Origin: Dehalococcoidia bacterium
Lineage (GTDB): Bacteria > Chloroflexota > Dehalococcoidia > SpSt-223
Assembly (NCBI GenBank): GCA_025054935.1
Contig: JANWZD010000018.1
Span: 1 to 52,882 of the forward strand
DNA: 52,882 nt
Direction: 5' to 3'
Part shown: positions 7,789 through 16,102 of the stretch, piece by piece
How the letters are laid out: each line of letters starts with the position of its first letter
Numbering within the stretch: position 1 is the first letter of the stretch
Program-made: the position numbers and the translations under genes
Notes under the pieces: generated by a model
The model's input: the letters and a program-made list of their open reading frames with translations, nothing else
What the model was told of the DNA's origin: nothing
Databases searched by the model: none

Positions 7789-8766
7789 ATGACACCACTC
7801 CCGCCCGGCCGGACCGGCCGACACCGCATCGGCGCCGTCATCCGCTCCACCCTTCGCGGCGATCGCGACGATCCGACCACCCTCTACTCCTACCTCGGCG
7901 GCGGCGCGCTGCTCGCCGCAGATACGGATTATCTCAACCTCGGCTATTGGCAAGAGCAGCCGCGCAGCTACCGCGAGGCGGGCGATGCCCTCGCAGCCGA
8001 GCTCGCCCGGTTCGCCGGCTTTGCCGAGCGCCGAGAGGGCCGCCGGCGCGCGCCGAAGATGATCGTCGATGTCGGATTTGGCTTCGGGGAACAGGATGTC
8101 CTCTGGGCGCGCCGCTTCGGCCTGACGATCCTCGGGCTCAACCTGACGCCCGCCCAGATTGCGCGTGCCTCAGCGCGCCGCTTGGCCGAGCGCCTCGCCG
8201 ACCGCATTCACTACGCCCGCGCTACCGCAACCGCGCTCCCCGTTGCCGCAGGCTCCGTCGACGGCGTGCTCGCTCTCGAGAGCGCGTTTCACTTTCGGCT
8301 GCGTGACGACTTCTTCCGAGAGGCGTTTCGCGTCTTGAAGCCGGGCGGCGTCCTTGCCGCCGCAGATATCGTAGCGCTGCGGCCGCTCGCGGGATGGTCG
8401 CCGGACGACCTGGCGCGGCGGCTGATGATTGGGCTCGGCCGACGCTTCTGGCACATTCCCGCCGAGAACCTCTACGGCCCTGAGGAATATCGCGCGCGGC
8501 TCGCCGCGGCGGGCTTCCAGCAGGTGGCGATCCGCTCGATTGGCGCGGCAGTCTTCCCTGGGATCCGCGCGCTGATGCGCCAGCCAGCGACGCTCGCGCG
8601 CTTCCCGTGGCGGGAACGGCCGCTCGTCTGGCTAGCTGGCGATGCCTTCTGGCTTCCGTATCGCGCAGGATGGATCGACTACGTGCTCGTGCGGGGAGTT
8701 AAGCCGAAGCCGGCCCGAGCGGGGAGAAATCGCACGGCTCAAGCACGCGCGCCCGTGCTCCCGTGA
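7789..8766 (+). CDS. Class I SAM-dependent methyltransferase
   Basis: A 325-residue protein with a Rossmann methyltransferase core: motif I VDVGFGFGEQD, the acidic loop ILGLNLTPAQI, ARATATALPVAAGSVDGVLALES (motif II region) and FRVLKPGGVLAAADIVAL. The general plan resembles small-molecule or lipid methyltransferases of the UbiE/tocopherol type, with an N-terminal extension containing YLNLGYW. It is divergent from the glycosyltransferase gene across 77 bases. Its last 68 bases overlap, in the opposite strand, the end of the NIPSNAP gene. The substrate is unknown. Confidence 0.88.
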   Translation: MTPLPPGRTGRHRIGAVIRSTLRGDRDDPTTLYSYLGGGALLAADTDYLNLGYWQEQPRSYREAGDALAAELARFAGFAERREGRRRAPKMIVDVGFGFGEQDVLWARRFGLTILGLNLTPAQIARASARRLAERLADRIHYARATATALPVAAGSVDGVLALESAFHFRLRDDFFREAFRVLKPGGVLAAADIVALRPLAGWSPDDLARRLMIGLGRRFWHIPAENLYGPEEYRARLAAAGFQQVAIRSIGAAVFPGIRALMRQPATLARFPWRERPLVWLAGDAFWLPYRAGWIDYVLVRGVKPKPARAGRNRTAQARAPVLP

Positions 8767-9352
8767 GCACGCCGTCCAGCCGGCGCCTAATCTCGGCATA
8801 GCGCGGGTTGGCCAGCAAGCGCGCCAGCTTCTCCTTCCGCTCTTGGTCATTGCGAAAGCCGAGCAGCCAGAGCAAACTCTCTTGTCCGTTCGAGCGGCTG
8901 TGCCAGACGCCGACGAGGTCCATGCCGAGCTCCCGCAGCAGCGGCACGGTGTGGTCGCGGCCGATTGCCTCGGCGGCAGGCGCCCCGCCCGGCTGCAGGA
9001 TCTGCTCGTCAACGACGTAGACGCGATACGGGAGCGGCTGGACGCGTCCTCCCTGAAGACGGGCGCCGAGCGGCGAGAAGTCGAGTTCGGTCAGAATGTG
9101 GGAGGCATCCATCGTCCCGAGGCCGCGGTGGCGACCGAGCAGCGCCGGCCAGTCTTCTGCCAAGGCGTCGTCGGTTGGGCGCAGGGCACAGCTGGTCAGC
9201 CAGAGGAACCGGTCGTGCCCTTCCGTCCAGCAGCCTGCGATGCAGGGACCATGGCGCTCGGCGAGAGGGAGAAGCCGCGTTCGCCAGAGGTCGAGAAACT
9301 GGTCGCGCTGCCCCGGCGCGATCCGAAATTCATGCAGTTGCCACGGGATCAT
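8699..9352 (-). CDS. NIPSNAP family protein
   Basis: A 217-residue protein made of two NIPSNAP-type ferredoxin-like (dimeric alpha-beta barrel) halves. The first begins LHEFRIAPGQRDQFLDLW, the second YRVYVVDEQI...LLRELGMDLVGVWHS. These domains are structural, and bacterial members have no agreed enzymatic function. The start ATG 9352 follows GGGGAGG at a good distance, and a TTGACA -35 lies upstream. The stop is 68 bases inside the convergent methyltransferase gene. Confidence 0.85.
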   Translation of the reverse strand: MIPWQLHEFRIAPGQRDQFLDLWRTRLLPLAERHGPCIAGCWTEGHDRFLWLTSCALRPTDDALAEDWPALLGRHRGLGTMDASHILTELDFSPLGARLQGGRVQPLPYRVYVVDEQILQPGGAPAAEAIGRDHTVPLLRELGMDLVGVWHSRSNGQESLLWLLGFRNDQERKEKLARLLANPRYAEIRRRLDGVLTGARARVLEPCDFSPLGPASA

Positions 9353-9381
9353 CGTTGACCTCCCCGGTCGCCTCCCCGTCG

Positions 9382-9410
9382 TTAGTACACTGCAGGCGGG
9401 GCACTGTCAA
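9382..9410 (-). promoter_or_regulatory. Promoter of the NIPSNAP gene
   Basis: A perfect TTGACA (9410-9405 on the minus strand) is followed after 17 bases by TACTAA (9387-9382), a weak -10. TGTACT, two bases upstream of it, is an alternative with 15-base spacing. The promoter starts only a few bases after the U-tract of the preceding terminator, a compact terminator-promoter junction. Confidence 0.55.
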
Positions 9411-9414
9411 GCGT

Positions 9415-9445
9415 GAAAATGACAAACGCCGTGGAGCCCCACGGC
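9415..9445 (-). terminator. Intrinsic terminator after the small zinc-protein gene
   Basis: On the minus strand a 7-bp GC-rich stem, GCCGTGG/CCACGGC (9428-9445, four-base loop), is followed by GTTTGTCATTTTC, a U-rich tract when transcribed. It lies 23 bases after the stop codon of the 58-residue gene at 9469-9645, which it would terminate. There is no T-run on the plus-strand side. Confidence 0.75.
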
Positions 9446-9468
9446 GTCTCGGCGCTGTGCAGGGAGGC

Positions 9469-9645
9469 TCAGTTTGTTGCGGAAGGAGTGGCGCGGCGTG
9501 ACCAGCGGCGAATAATCTCGGGATGCGGCTCGTTCTTAAACTCGTGGCACTTCTGACACTCGTGATGCAGGAGTTTCTCCCCGTCGATGACAATAGGGGT
9601 GATAACCCAATGGTGTGGCGGACAGGCACTCACCGAGTTGCTCAC
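9469..9645 (-). CDS. Small putative zinc-binding protein (58 residues)
   Basis: This reading frame encodes a 58-residue protein starting at GTG 9645. It contains CPPHHWVITP, then HHECQKCHEFKNEPH, so two groups of Cys/His residues (C-x2-H-H and H-H-x-C-x2-C-H) that could form a zinc ribbon. The middle, PIVIDGEKLLHH, is compatible with two beta strands. I do not recognise the family. Reality is supported by a preceding extended -10 promoter (9736-9744), a following intrinsic terminator, and the absence of an alternative gene on either strand. The ribosome binding site (GAGCGAAGA) is weak. No function is claimed. Confidence 0.65.
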   Translation of the reverse strand: MSNSVSACPPHHWVITPIVIDGEKLLHHECQKCHEFKNEPHPEIIRRWSRRATPSATN

Positions 9646-9735
9646 TCTTCGCTCGCTTTCTGGCCGGGTGGCCCCGGGATTAAGAATTTCCCTGCGAGTA
9701 ACTGCAGAAGCCGCGGCCCTCGTTGGAATACCTAT

Positions 9736-9744
9736 AGTATACCA
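9736..9744 (-). promoter_or_regulatory. Extended -10 promoter of the small zinc-protein gene
   Basis: The minus strand reads TGGTATACT at 9744-9736, a TGN extended -10 with TATACT hexamer. No good -35 is seen, as is usual for extended -10 promoters. The start of transcription would be near 9729, giving a leader of about 84 bases before the GTG at 9645. Confidence 0.5.
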
Positions 9745-9745
9745 C

Positions 9746-10105
9746 ATGCAGCACCACACGGCTACTCCTGCCACCATCCATGGCCGTTCCTGCAGCCGCG
9801 ATGCGGCGGCGCGCTCCGGTCGCCTGCGGTGGCAGAGCGCTGGTGCGGCGGCGGTACCATGAGAAGGGGGCGACGGGAAAGACCCAGGAAGCCGCGCGCC
9901 GGCGGAGGGCGCAGAGGTCGAGAGAGGAGCGGCGCGCCTCCCCCATCCTGCCGCTGCCGCAGAAGGCGTTACGCTGGAAGCGCTGCGCCTGATCGAGGAG
10001 CAGGGCGCTTCCCTGCTCTCTTGACGGGCTGCCGAGCAGAGCGCAGCGGCGCAATGGGACGGGAAAGAAGCAAGGCGGCTGTTGGTTGATGGAGGAGGGG
10101 CGGTG
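9746..10105. other. Gene-free stretch before the TPR gene
   Basis: About 360 bases with no convincing gene on either strand. One plus-strand frame (about 9857-10024) has codon-like composition and ends ALRLIEEQGASLLS before a TGA, but it has no start codon after the upstream stop. It could be a decayed gene fragment. No repeat or RNA gene was recognised. The ribosome binding site of the TPR gene (GGAGGAGGGG) is at 10091-10100. Confidence 0.4.
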
Positions 10106-10903
10106 ATGCTGCATGGAACTGCGGAACCGGCGGGCATCCGCTTCTGCGAGCTCGAACCGGACGTGGCGGCGCACTGGCGACTGCCGCGTCGCGTTCCCCT
10201 CCTCGCGGCCGAGGCCGACGGCGTGACAGAGGCGAGCCCGGAAGCGATTGTGCGCGGCATCCGGGCGCTGCTGCTCGCTCAACCCGACCATCCCGATGCC
10301 GCCGCGTATCTTCGGTTCGCTCAAAAGACGGAGCGCGGGCTGTGGGATGCGGTCGCCGAAGCACGCGCGCGCGGCGACTGGCGGGCGCTGATCCGGGCGT
10401 GCGAACTGCTGACTGCCATCGACCCCGACGATGCGCGCGCGCTGTGTGACCTCGCCTTCGCCTATCGCCGGAGCGCTCCCGCGCGGGGGCGCCGGGCCGA
10501 GGAATTTTTCCGCCTCGCCGAGGCAACCTATCGGCGGGCGATTGCGCTCGCCCCCGAACTCCCCCAAGCCCAGACCGGGCTCGGCGGGCTCCTCGTCGAG
10601 CGCGGACGCCCTGAAGAAGCGGTCCCCTTCCTCGAGCACAGCTTGAAGGTCCGCGCCGACCAGCCGAGCGCCCATCTCTACCTCGGCCGAGCGTATGGCG
10701 CGCTTGGCGATGACCGCCGGGCGCGCGACCATCTGCAAGCCGCGATTGCCGCCGCGCCGGATGACCCGCGTCCGCATTTCTACCTCTCGGTGGCGCTGGC
10801 TCGTCTCGGAGACCGTGCTGGTGCGGCGGCCGCGCTCGAACGAGCGATGGCGCTCAACCCCGACGTCGTCCAAGCGCTGCTGGCAGCGCACCGCGGGGAA
10901 TGA
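10106..10903 (+). CDS. Tetratricopeptide repeat protein
   Basis: A 265-residue soluble protein whose C-terminal two thirds consists of TPR helices, for example ATYRRAIALAPELPQAQTGLG, then ERGRPEEAVPFLEHSLKVR, AHLYLGRAYGALGDDRRARDH and FYLSVALARLGDRAGAAAAL. TPR domains mediate protein-protein contacts; the partner is unknown. The start ATG 10106 is preceded by GGAGGAGGGG with five bases of spacing. No signal peptide is visible. It is followed 46 bases later by the prolyl oligopeptidase gene in the same direction, probably as one transcript. Confidence 0.85.
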   Translation: MLHGTAEPAGIRFCELEPDVAAHWRLPRRVPLLAAEADGVTEASPEAIVRGIRALLLAQPDHPDAAAYLRFAQKTERGLWDAVAEARARGDWRALIRACELLTAIDPDDARALCDLAFAYRRSAPARGRRAEEFFRLAEATYRRAIALAPELPQAQTGLGGLLVERGRPEEAVPFLEHSLKVRADQPSAHLYLGRAYGALGDDRRARDHLQAAIAAAPDDPRPHFYLSVALARLGDRAGAAAALERAMALNPDVVQALLAAHRGE

Positions 10904-10949
10904 CGCGTCCTCTCTTCGCTATCCTTTCGGCAGGCGTTCGGAGTTTTCG

Positions 10950-13001
10950 ATGATCCCTACCCGAACCGTCCCAGTGGTTGACCGCTATTACGGCGTCGAG
11001 GTCGCCGACCCGTACCGGTGGCTGGAGGAGACGGAGAGCGAGGAAGTCAGCGCCTGGGTCGAGGCGCAGAACCGCGAGACGGAGAGGTGGCTCGCCGGCC
11101 CTACCCGCGACGCGCTGCGCGACGAACTGAGGCAGACTTGGAACTATCCGCGCTGGTCGGTCCCGTGGCGCGATGGCGGCCGGACCTTCTTTTTTAAGAA
11201 CGACGGCCTGCAGAACCACGCCGTTCTCTACGTCCAAGACCGCCCCGATGCTGCGCCCCGGGTCCTTCTCGACCCGAACCTGCTGAGCGACGACGGCACG
11301 GTCGCCGTGGTCAATGTCGCCACGAGCCGGGACGGCACGCTCCTCGCCTATGGGCTCTCCCGCAGCGGCAGTGACTGGCAGGAGATCCGGGTCCGGCGCG
11401 TCGACAGCGGCGAGGACCTGCCTGAGACGATCCAGTGGGTGCGCTTCAGCAGCATCGCTTGGCGTCCCGATGGCGCGGGCTTCTTCTACAGCCGCTATCC
11501 CGAGCCGGGAAGCGTCTCTCCCGAGGATGCATCCCACTACAACCGCGTCTACTGGCACGCTGTCGGCACGCCCCAAGCCCAGGATGTCCTCATCTACGAG
11601 CGGCCGGACGACAAGGAGCTCGGTTTCGACCCAGCGGTGACCGACGACGGGCGCTATCTCGTACTGCACGTCTGGCGCGGCACAGACCCGAAGAACCGGG
11701 TCGCCTACCAGGACCTCGCGGCGGGTGGGCCGGTCGTTCCGCTGCTCGACGAGGAAGACGCGCGCTACACCGTTATCGATTCTGTCGGCCGGACGTTCTA
11801 TGTCCACACTGACCGCGGCGCGCCTCGCGGCCGGATTGTCGCTATCGACCTCGACCGGCCGGAGCCGGCACACTGGCGCGAGATTGTCGCCGAGGCTGCC
11901 GACGTCATTGAAGCAGCGGCCATCATCGCCGACCGCCTCGTCGTCGTCTATCTCCACGATGCTCACCACGTCGTGCGTCTCTTCTCGCTCGAGGGTGCGC
12001 CGGCGGGCGAGATCCCCTTGCCGACGATCGGCTCAGTCGGCGGCGTCTCGGGCCGACGGGAGGATCGCGACGCTTTCCTCGCCTTCACCTCGTTCCTCTT
12101 TCCGACCACGATCTTCCGGTACGATTTTCCGAGCGGGGAGCTGACCCCTCTCTTCTCTGCCGCGATCCCGTTCGACCCCGACCAGTTTGAGACGCGCCAA
12201 ATCGTCACCACCTCAAAGGACGGGACGCGCATTCCGGTGTTTGTCACGCATCGCCGCGGGCTGCCGCTTGACGGCTCGGCGCCGCTCCTGCTCTCCGGCT
12301 ACGGCGGCTTCAACGTCAGCCTGACGCCGGCCTTCTCGGTGTCGGCGCTCACCTGGCTGCGTCACGGCGGGGTGTACGCCGTCGCAACGCTGCGCGGCGG
12401 CGGTGAGTATGGCGAGGAGTGGCACCAGGCGGGCGTCCGGATGCGCAAGCAGAACGTCTTCGACGACTTCATCGCCGCGGCCGAAGGGCTGATCGCCCTC
12501 GGCTACACCCGGCCGGAGCGGCTGGCGATCCGGGGGGGCTCGAACGGCGGCTTGCTGGTCGCGGCCTGCGTCGTCCAGCGTCCTGACCTCTTCGGCGCAG
12601 TCGTCGCTCAGGTGCCGGTCGCCGACATGCTGCGCTACCACCGCGCCGACATCGCCCGGGAGCCGCACGCCGGCCAGTTCTGGACGCCGGAATACGGCAC
12701 CCCCGAGGAGAGCGAGGAGATGTTTCGCGCCTTGCTCGCCTATTCGCCCTACCACAACGTCCGGCCAGGGACGCGCTATCCCCCTATTTTGATCACTACC
12801 GCCGATCACGACGACCGGGTCGTCCCCGCGCATGCGCTGAAGCTCGCCGCCGCCCTTCAAGCCGCAAACGCGGGCGACACGCCCATCTTGCTGCGCGTCG
12901 AGACCAAGGCGGGCCACGGCATGGGCAAGCCGATCTGGAAGACGATTGAGGAAGAGGCGGATGTGCTCGCCTTTCTCTTCCGCGCCGTTCGGATGGGGTG
13001 A
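10950..13001 (+). CDS. Prolyl oligopeptidase family serine peptidase (S9A)
   Basis: A 683-residue protein of normal length for cytosolic prolyl oligopeptidase. An N-terminal part ([20 protein letters not shown]) leads into a seven-bladed propeller and a C-terminal alpha/beta-hydrolase domain. The catalytic triad is visible: Ser in RGGSNGGLL (about residue 531), Asp in [13 protein letters not shown] (about 622) and His in KAGHGMGKP (about 655). The enzyme cleaves short peptides after proline. The start is ATG 10950; upstream in-frame codons run into the TPR gene and look like shadow. There is no signal peptide, so it is likely cytoplasmic. Confidence 0.95.
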   Translation: MIPTRTVPVVDRYYGVEVADPYRWLEETESEEVSAWVEAQNRETERWLAGPTRDALRDELRQTWNYPRWSVPWRDGGRTFFFKNDGLQNHAVLYVQDRPDAAPRVLLDPNLLSDDGTVAVVNVATSRDGTLLAYGLSRSGSDWQEIRVRRVDSGEDLPETIQWVRFSSIAWRPDGAGFFYSRYPEPGSVSPEDASHYNRVYWHAVGTPQAQDVLIYERPDDKELGFDPAVTDDGRYLVLHVWRGTDPKNRVAYQDLAAGGPVVPLLDEEDARYTVIDSVGRTFYVHTDRGAPRGRIVAIDLDRPEPAHWREIVAEAADVIEAAAIIADRLVVVYLHDAHHVVRLFSLEGAPAGEIPLPTIGSVGGVSGRREDRDAFLAFTSFLFPTTIFRYDFPSGELTPLFSAAIPFDPDQFETRQIVTTSKDGTRIPVFVTHRRGLPLDGSAPLLLSGYGGFNVSLTPAFSVSALTWLRHGGVYAVATLRGGGEYGEEWHQAGVRMRKQNVFDDFIAAAEGLIALGYTRPERLAIRGGSNGGLLVAACVVQRPDLFGAVVAQVPVADMLRYHRADIAREPHAGQFWTPEYGTPEESEEMFRALLAYSPYHNVRPGTRYPPILITTADHDDRVVPAHALKLAAALQAANAGDTPILLRVETKAGHGMGKPIWKTIEEEADVLAFLFRAVRMG

Positions 13002-13291
13002 GGGGATGGCGGCGCTCCGGGCAGGCGTTCAGGAAGCGCGAGCTGCGCGCTGCCCCGCGGCGCAGCACGGTGGAGGGGATGTCTGCGCCCTCGGCGCAGT
13101 CGCGCGCGGTGAGGGGGGAGGCGTGACGACCTCGGCCGCCTCGTCGCGCGCCGCGGCAGCGAGATCCTGCGCGCGCTCGCCGCGCTCCCGCACAAACAAC
13201 TTTGAAGATCTGCGCGGCAAGCAGGGGGCGGCGCTGGCAGGAGCGCTCAGTCCTTGCTCGCCGCGCGCCTCTCGGAGGAGGCGATACCGCG
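13002..13291. other. Intergenic stretch, no gene seen
   Basis: Some 290 GC-rich bases separate the peptidase and dehydrogenase genes. Open frames on both strands are low-complexity Arg/Ala/Ser/Pro strings without ribosome binding sites or recognisable motifs. A possible ribosome binding site, GGAGGAGG at 13274-13281, belongs to the downstream gene. No terminator with a T-run was found. Confidence 0.4.
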
Positions 13292-14365
13292 ATGAAAATC
13301 GCTGTGTTCAGCACCAAGCCCTATGACCGGGCGAGTTTCGAGCGGCACAACGCCGCCTTTGGGCATGAACTGCATTTCTTCGAGGCGCGGCTGCGGCCGG
13401 ATACGGCGGCGCTCGCCGATGGGTTTCCGGGGGTCTGCGTCTTCGTCAACGACCGCGTCGACTGTGAGGTGATCGCCCGCCTCGCGGCGGGGGGCGTCCG
13501 CATCATTGCGACGCGCAGCGCCGGCTACAACCAGATCGATCTCGAAGCAGCCGATCGCCACGGCATCGTGGTCGCTCGCGTCCCTGCCTATTCGCCGAAT
13601 GCCGTCTCCGAGTTCACGGTTGGCCTTATCCTCACCCTCGGCCGCCAGATCCACCGCGCCTACAACCGCGTCCGCGAGCACAACTTCGAGCTGACTGGCC
13701 TCGTCGGCTTTGAGCTGCGCGACAAAACAATCGGGATCATCGGCACCGGCCGGATCGGCACAGCGACCCTGCGCAACCTGAGCGGCTTCGGGGCGCGGCT
13801 CCTTGCCTACGACGTGGTCCGCAACGCCGAGGCGGCAGCGTTGGCGGAATACGTCGATGATGTGCTCGACCTCGCCCGTCAGAGCGACATCATCTCCTTG
13901 CACGTGCCGCTGACGCCCCAGACCTATCACCTCGTCGATGAGCACTTCCTGCGTCATGTCAAACCGGGCGTCTTTCTTGTCAATACCAGCCGGGGCGCTC
14001 TCCTCGAGACGCGCGCCGTCATCGAGGCGCTCAAAGCGGGCACAATCGGCTTCTTGGCGATCGATGTGTACGAAGAGGAGGAAGACCTCTTCTACCAGGA
14101 TCTTTCAAACCACGTCATCGCCGACGACGTCTTTGCCCGCCTGCTCACGTTCCCGAATGTTCTCGTGACCGGCCATCAAGCCTTTCTCACCGATCACGCA
14201 CTCCGCGCGATCGCCGAGACGACGCTCGAGAACTTTCGCGAGTTCGAGCAGACCGGCCGCTGCACCAACGCGGTGACGGTTGACGTCATGCGAGGAGGCG
14301 AGCCGCCGGTGCAGCGTGTCCTCGAAATCGACGAACTCCTCGAAATCCTCGGCGACGACAGTTGA
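13292..14365 (+). CDS. D-2-hydroxyacid dehydrogenase (D-lactate dehydrogenase-like)
   Basis: A 357-residue NAD-dependent D-isomer-specific 2-hydroxyacid dehydrogenase. The N terminus MKIAVFSTKPYDRASFE and length match the bacterial LdhA D-lactate dehydrogenase subgroup. The nucleotide-binding motif is GIIGTGRIGTATLRN; catalytic residues sit in TRSAGYNQID, NTSRGALLET and the His in VTGHQAFLT. It would interconvert pyruvate and D-lactate, though related 2-oxoacids cannot be excluded. The start is ATG 13292 with GGAGGAGG about ten bases upstream. It is monocistronic and convergent with sufR. Confidence 0.9.
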   Translation: MKIAVFSTKPYDRASFERHNAAFGHELHFFEARLRPDTAALADGFPGVCVFVNDRVDCEVIARLAAGGVRIIATRSAGYNQIDLEAADRHGIVVARVPAYSPNAVSEFTVGLILTLGRQIHRAYNRVREHNFELTGLVGFELRDKTIGIIGTGRIGTATLRNLSGFGARLLAYDVVRNAEAAALAEYVDDVLDLARQSDIISLHVPLTPQTYHLVDEHFLRHVKPGVFLVNTSRGALLETRAVIEALKAGTIGFLAIDVYEEEEDLFYQDLSNHVIADDVFARLLTFPNVLVTGHQAFLTDHALRAIAETTLENFREFEQTGRCTNAVTVDVMRGGEPPVQRVLEIDELLEILGDDS

Positions 14366-14557
14366 CCTCGTGCGAGGAGACGGGTCGCCGGTCGGAGGGC
14401 AGTCATCGTCGGAGCAGCAGACCCCCGACCGCGACCGAGCGGGCCGAAGCTGACGGCGGCTTTCTTAGGCTGCTCTCTTGATCCGTCGAGCAGGGCCGGC
14501 GGAGGATGGGCTCCCCGCGCGCCGGCGAAGCGGGAGAACCGTCCCTTCGGGCGCGCG

Positions 14558-15175
14558 CTACTTCGGAACGCGGTAGGTGCAGCTTTCGTCGCCTTCGACG
14601 ATCGAGCCTTCCCGGACGACAGGCTTGTTGACGACGGCGGTAAAGAGGTCGGCTTCGCACTGGCAGGCGACGGGGAAGCGCGAGGCGACCTCGTAGATCG
14701 GGCAGTTATGTTCGCGGATCACGTAGCTGTCCGGCTGCTCCTCCACGCTCGCCATGTAGCCGTCTTCATTGCGGAGACGGACCAACTCCTGAACGCGCTG
14801 AGCGGGGTCGTCGAGCGGCGCGACACGCTCCTGCAGGACGCGGGCGTTGCGGGCGCGCAGGAGCTGTTCCAGCTTCTCTTCGCCATCGAGCGCGACGAGG
14901 TCGGCAATGAGGTCGAGCGAGAGCTGGCGATAGCCTTGCGGAAATAGGGCATCAGCGGCGGGGGTGAGCTGGTAGAGGAGCGCCGGCCGTCCCCGCGGCT
15001 GCTTCACGGTCGAGACGCGGACGAGCCCCTCCGCTTCCAGCGCTTCAAGATGCTTCCGGACAGCCACCGGCGTGATGCCGAGTGCGTCGGCAAGCGCTTG
15101 GGCTGTCTGCCGGCCTCGCAGCTTCAAGGTGCGCAGGATCGCCTCTCGGCCTCGCGGACGATCAGTCGGGTGCAT
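14558..15175 (-). CDS. sufR: SufR-type Fe-S sensing transcriptional repressor
   Basis: A 205-residue DeoR/ArsR-like regulator. It has an N-terminal winged helix (TAQALADALGITPVAVRKHLEALEAEGLVR, wing QPRGRPALLYQLT) and a C-terminal domain with four cysteines, C-x12-C-x-C then C after 25 residues (EHNCPIYE, ACQCEAD, ESCTYRV), the arrangement that binds a 4Fe-4S cluster in SufR. SufR with cluster represses the suf genes and is released when clusters are lacking. It is divergent from sufC across 150 bases that contain both promoters and a 30-base palindrome. The start is ATG 15175, with GAGGG ahead. Confidence 0.92.
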   Translation of the reverse strand: MHPTDRPRGREAILRTLKLRGRQTAQALADALGITPVAVRKHLEALEAEGLVRVSTVKQPRGRPALLYQLTPAADALFPQGYRQLSLDLIADLVALDGEEKLEQLLRARNARVLQERVAPLDDPAQRVQELVRLRNEDGYMASVEEQPDSYVIREHNCPIYEVASRFPVACQCEADLFTAVVNKPVVREGSIVEGDESCTYRVPK

Positions 15176-15192
15176 CGGTCGCCCTCGCTCCG

Positions 15193-15221
15193 AGTATATC
15201 GAGGCGTCGTTCCTCCGTCAA
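15193..15221 (-). promoter_or_regulatory. sufR promoter
   Basis: On the minus strand TTGACG (15221-15216) is separated by exactly 17 bases from TATACT (15198-15193). Transcription should start near 15186, leaving a leader of about 11 bases that includes the GAGGG ribosome binding site. The palindrome at 15230-15259 lies just upstream of the -35 element. Confidence 0.75.
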
Positions 15222-15229
15222 CATTCTCT

Positions 15230-15259
15230 AACTCTCTGGTTTTTCAAAACCACTGAGTT
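15230..15259. promoter_or_regulatory. 30-base palindrome, candidate SufR operator
   Basis: Inner arms TGGTTTT (15237-15243) and AAAACCA (15246-15252) are perfect inverted repeats around a 2-base centre. Outer arms AACTC (15230-15234) and GAGTT (15255-15259) extend the symmetry, with two unpaired bases between inner and outer arm on each side. The right outer arm overlaps the first two bases of the suf -35. It is the only strong dyad in the sufR-sufC gap, so it is the best operator candidate. Its sequence differs from the CAAC-N6-GTTG site I recall for cyanobacterial SufR. Confidence 0.65.
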
Positions 15260-15286
15260 GCGAAAAGCGCGCAGATGTGCTAGGGT
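15258..15286 (+). promoter_or_regulatory. suf operon promoter
   Basis: TTGCGA (15258-15263) and TAGGGT (15281-15286) are 17 bases apart, and TGC directly precedes the -10, giving an extended -10. Transcription should start near 15293, about 33 bases before the sufC ATG. GAGGGAG upstream of the ATG is the likely ribosome binding site. The candidate operator covers the -35 and the bases upstream of it. Confidence 0.65.
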
Positions 15287-15325
15287 ACAGGGCGAAAAGG
15301 AACGAGAAAACGCGAGGGAGCGCGC

Positions 15326-16102
15326 ATGACCGAGGAGAGCGGTCTTGTCATCAACGACCTCCACGTGGCCGTTGATGGCAAGGAGATTGTCAAGGGGCTG
15401 TCGCTCACGATCCGGAAGGGCGAAATCCACGCGCTGATGGGCCCGAACGGCTCGGGGAAGAGCACGCTGGCGAACACCCTGATGGGCCATCCCGGCTACG
15501 AGGTGACGCAGGGCGAGATTGTGCTCGACGGAGCGAACATTGTCGATGAGCCGCCGGACGAGCGGGCGCGGCGCGGGCTGTTTCTCGCTTTCCAGTATCC
15601 GACGTCGGTTCCGGGCGTCAGCATGGGCAACTTCCTCCGCTTAGCGATGAAGGCGGTCCAAGGGCGCGATATCCCCCCGATGGAGTTTCGCCGCACCGTC
15701 CAAGAGAAGATGAAGCTGCTCAAGATGGATAGCTCGTTCCTTTCGCGCTACCTGAATGAGGGGTTCTCCGGGGGCGAGAAGAAACGAGCGGAGATCTTGC
15801 AGATGGCGCTCTTGCGGCCGAAATACGCAATCCTCGACGAGACCGACTCCGGACTCGACATCGACGCGCTCCGCATCGTCTCGGAAGGGGTGAACGCCCT
15901 CGCCGGCCCGGACCTAGGCATCTTGGTGATTACGCACTATCAGCGCTTGCTGCAGTACATCCAGCCGCACTTTGTCCATGTGCTGGTTGATGGGCGCATC
16001 GTCCGGTCGGGCGGACAGGAGCTTGCCCATGAACTCGAAGCGCGGGGCTACGACTGGGTGATCCAAGAGGCAGCGGCAATGAGCGGGGAGGCACGACCAT
16101 GA
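15326..16102 (+). CDS. sufC: Fe-S cluster assembly ATPase SufC
   Basis: A 258-residue ABC-type ATPase. Walker A is GPNGSGKST, the signature is [11 protein letters not shown], Walker B is [16 protein letters not shown], and the switch His is in [12 protein letters not shown]. SufC lacks a membrane partner and powers the cytosolic SufBCD scaffold that builds Fe-S clusters. It is first in the operon, and its stop codon overlaps the sufB ATG (ATGA, 16099-16102). Confidence 0.97.
   Translation: MTEESGLVINDLHVAVDGKEIVKGLSLTIRKGEIHALMGPNGSGKSTLANTLMGHPGYEVTQGEIVLDGANIVDEPPDERARRGLFLAFQYPTSVPGVSMGNFLRLAMKAVQGRDIPPMEFRRTVQEKMKLLKMDSSFLSRYLNEGFSGGEKKRAEILQMALLRPKYAILDETDSGLDIDALRIVSEGVNALAGPDLGILVITHYQRLLQYIQPHFVHVLVDGRIVRSGGQELAHELEARGYDWVIQEAAAMSGEARP

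Noticed and set aside
9857-10024. Plus-strand frame ending ALRLIEEQGASLLS before a TGA
   Set aside because: Codon-like composition suggests a gene remnant, but there is no start codon after the upstream stop and no recognisable family; noted only in the gene-free entry.
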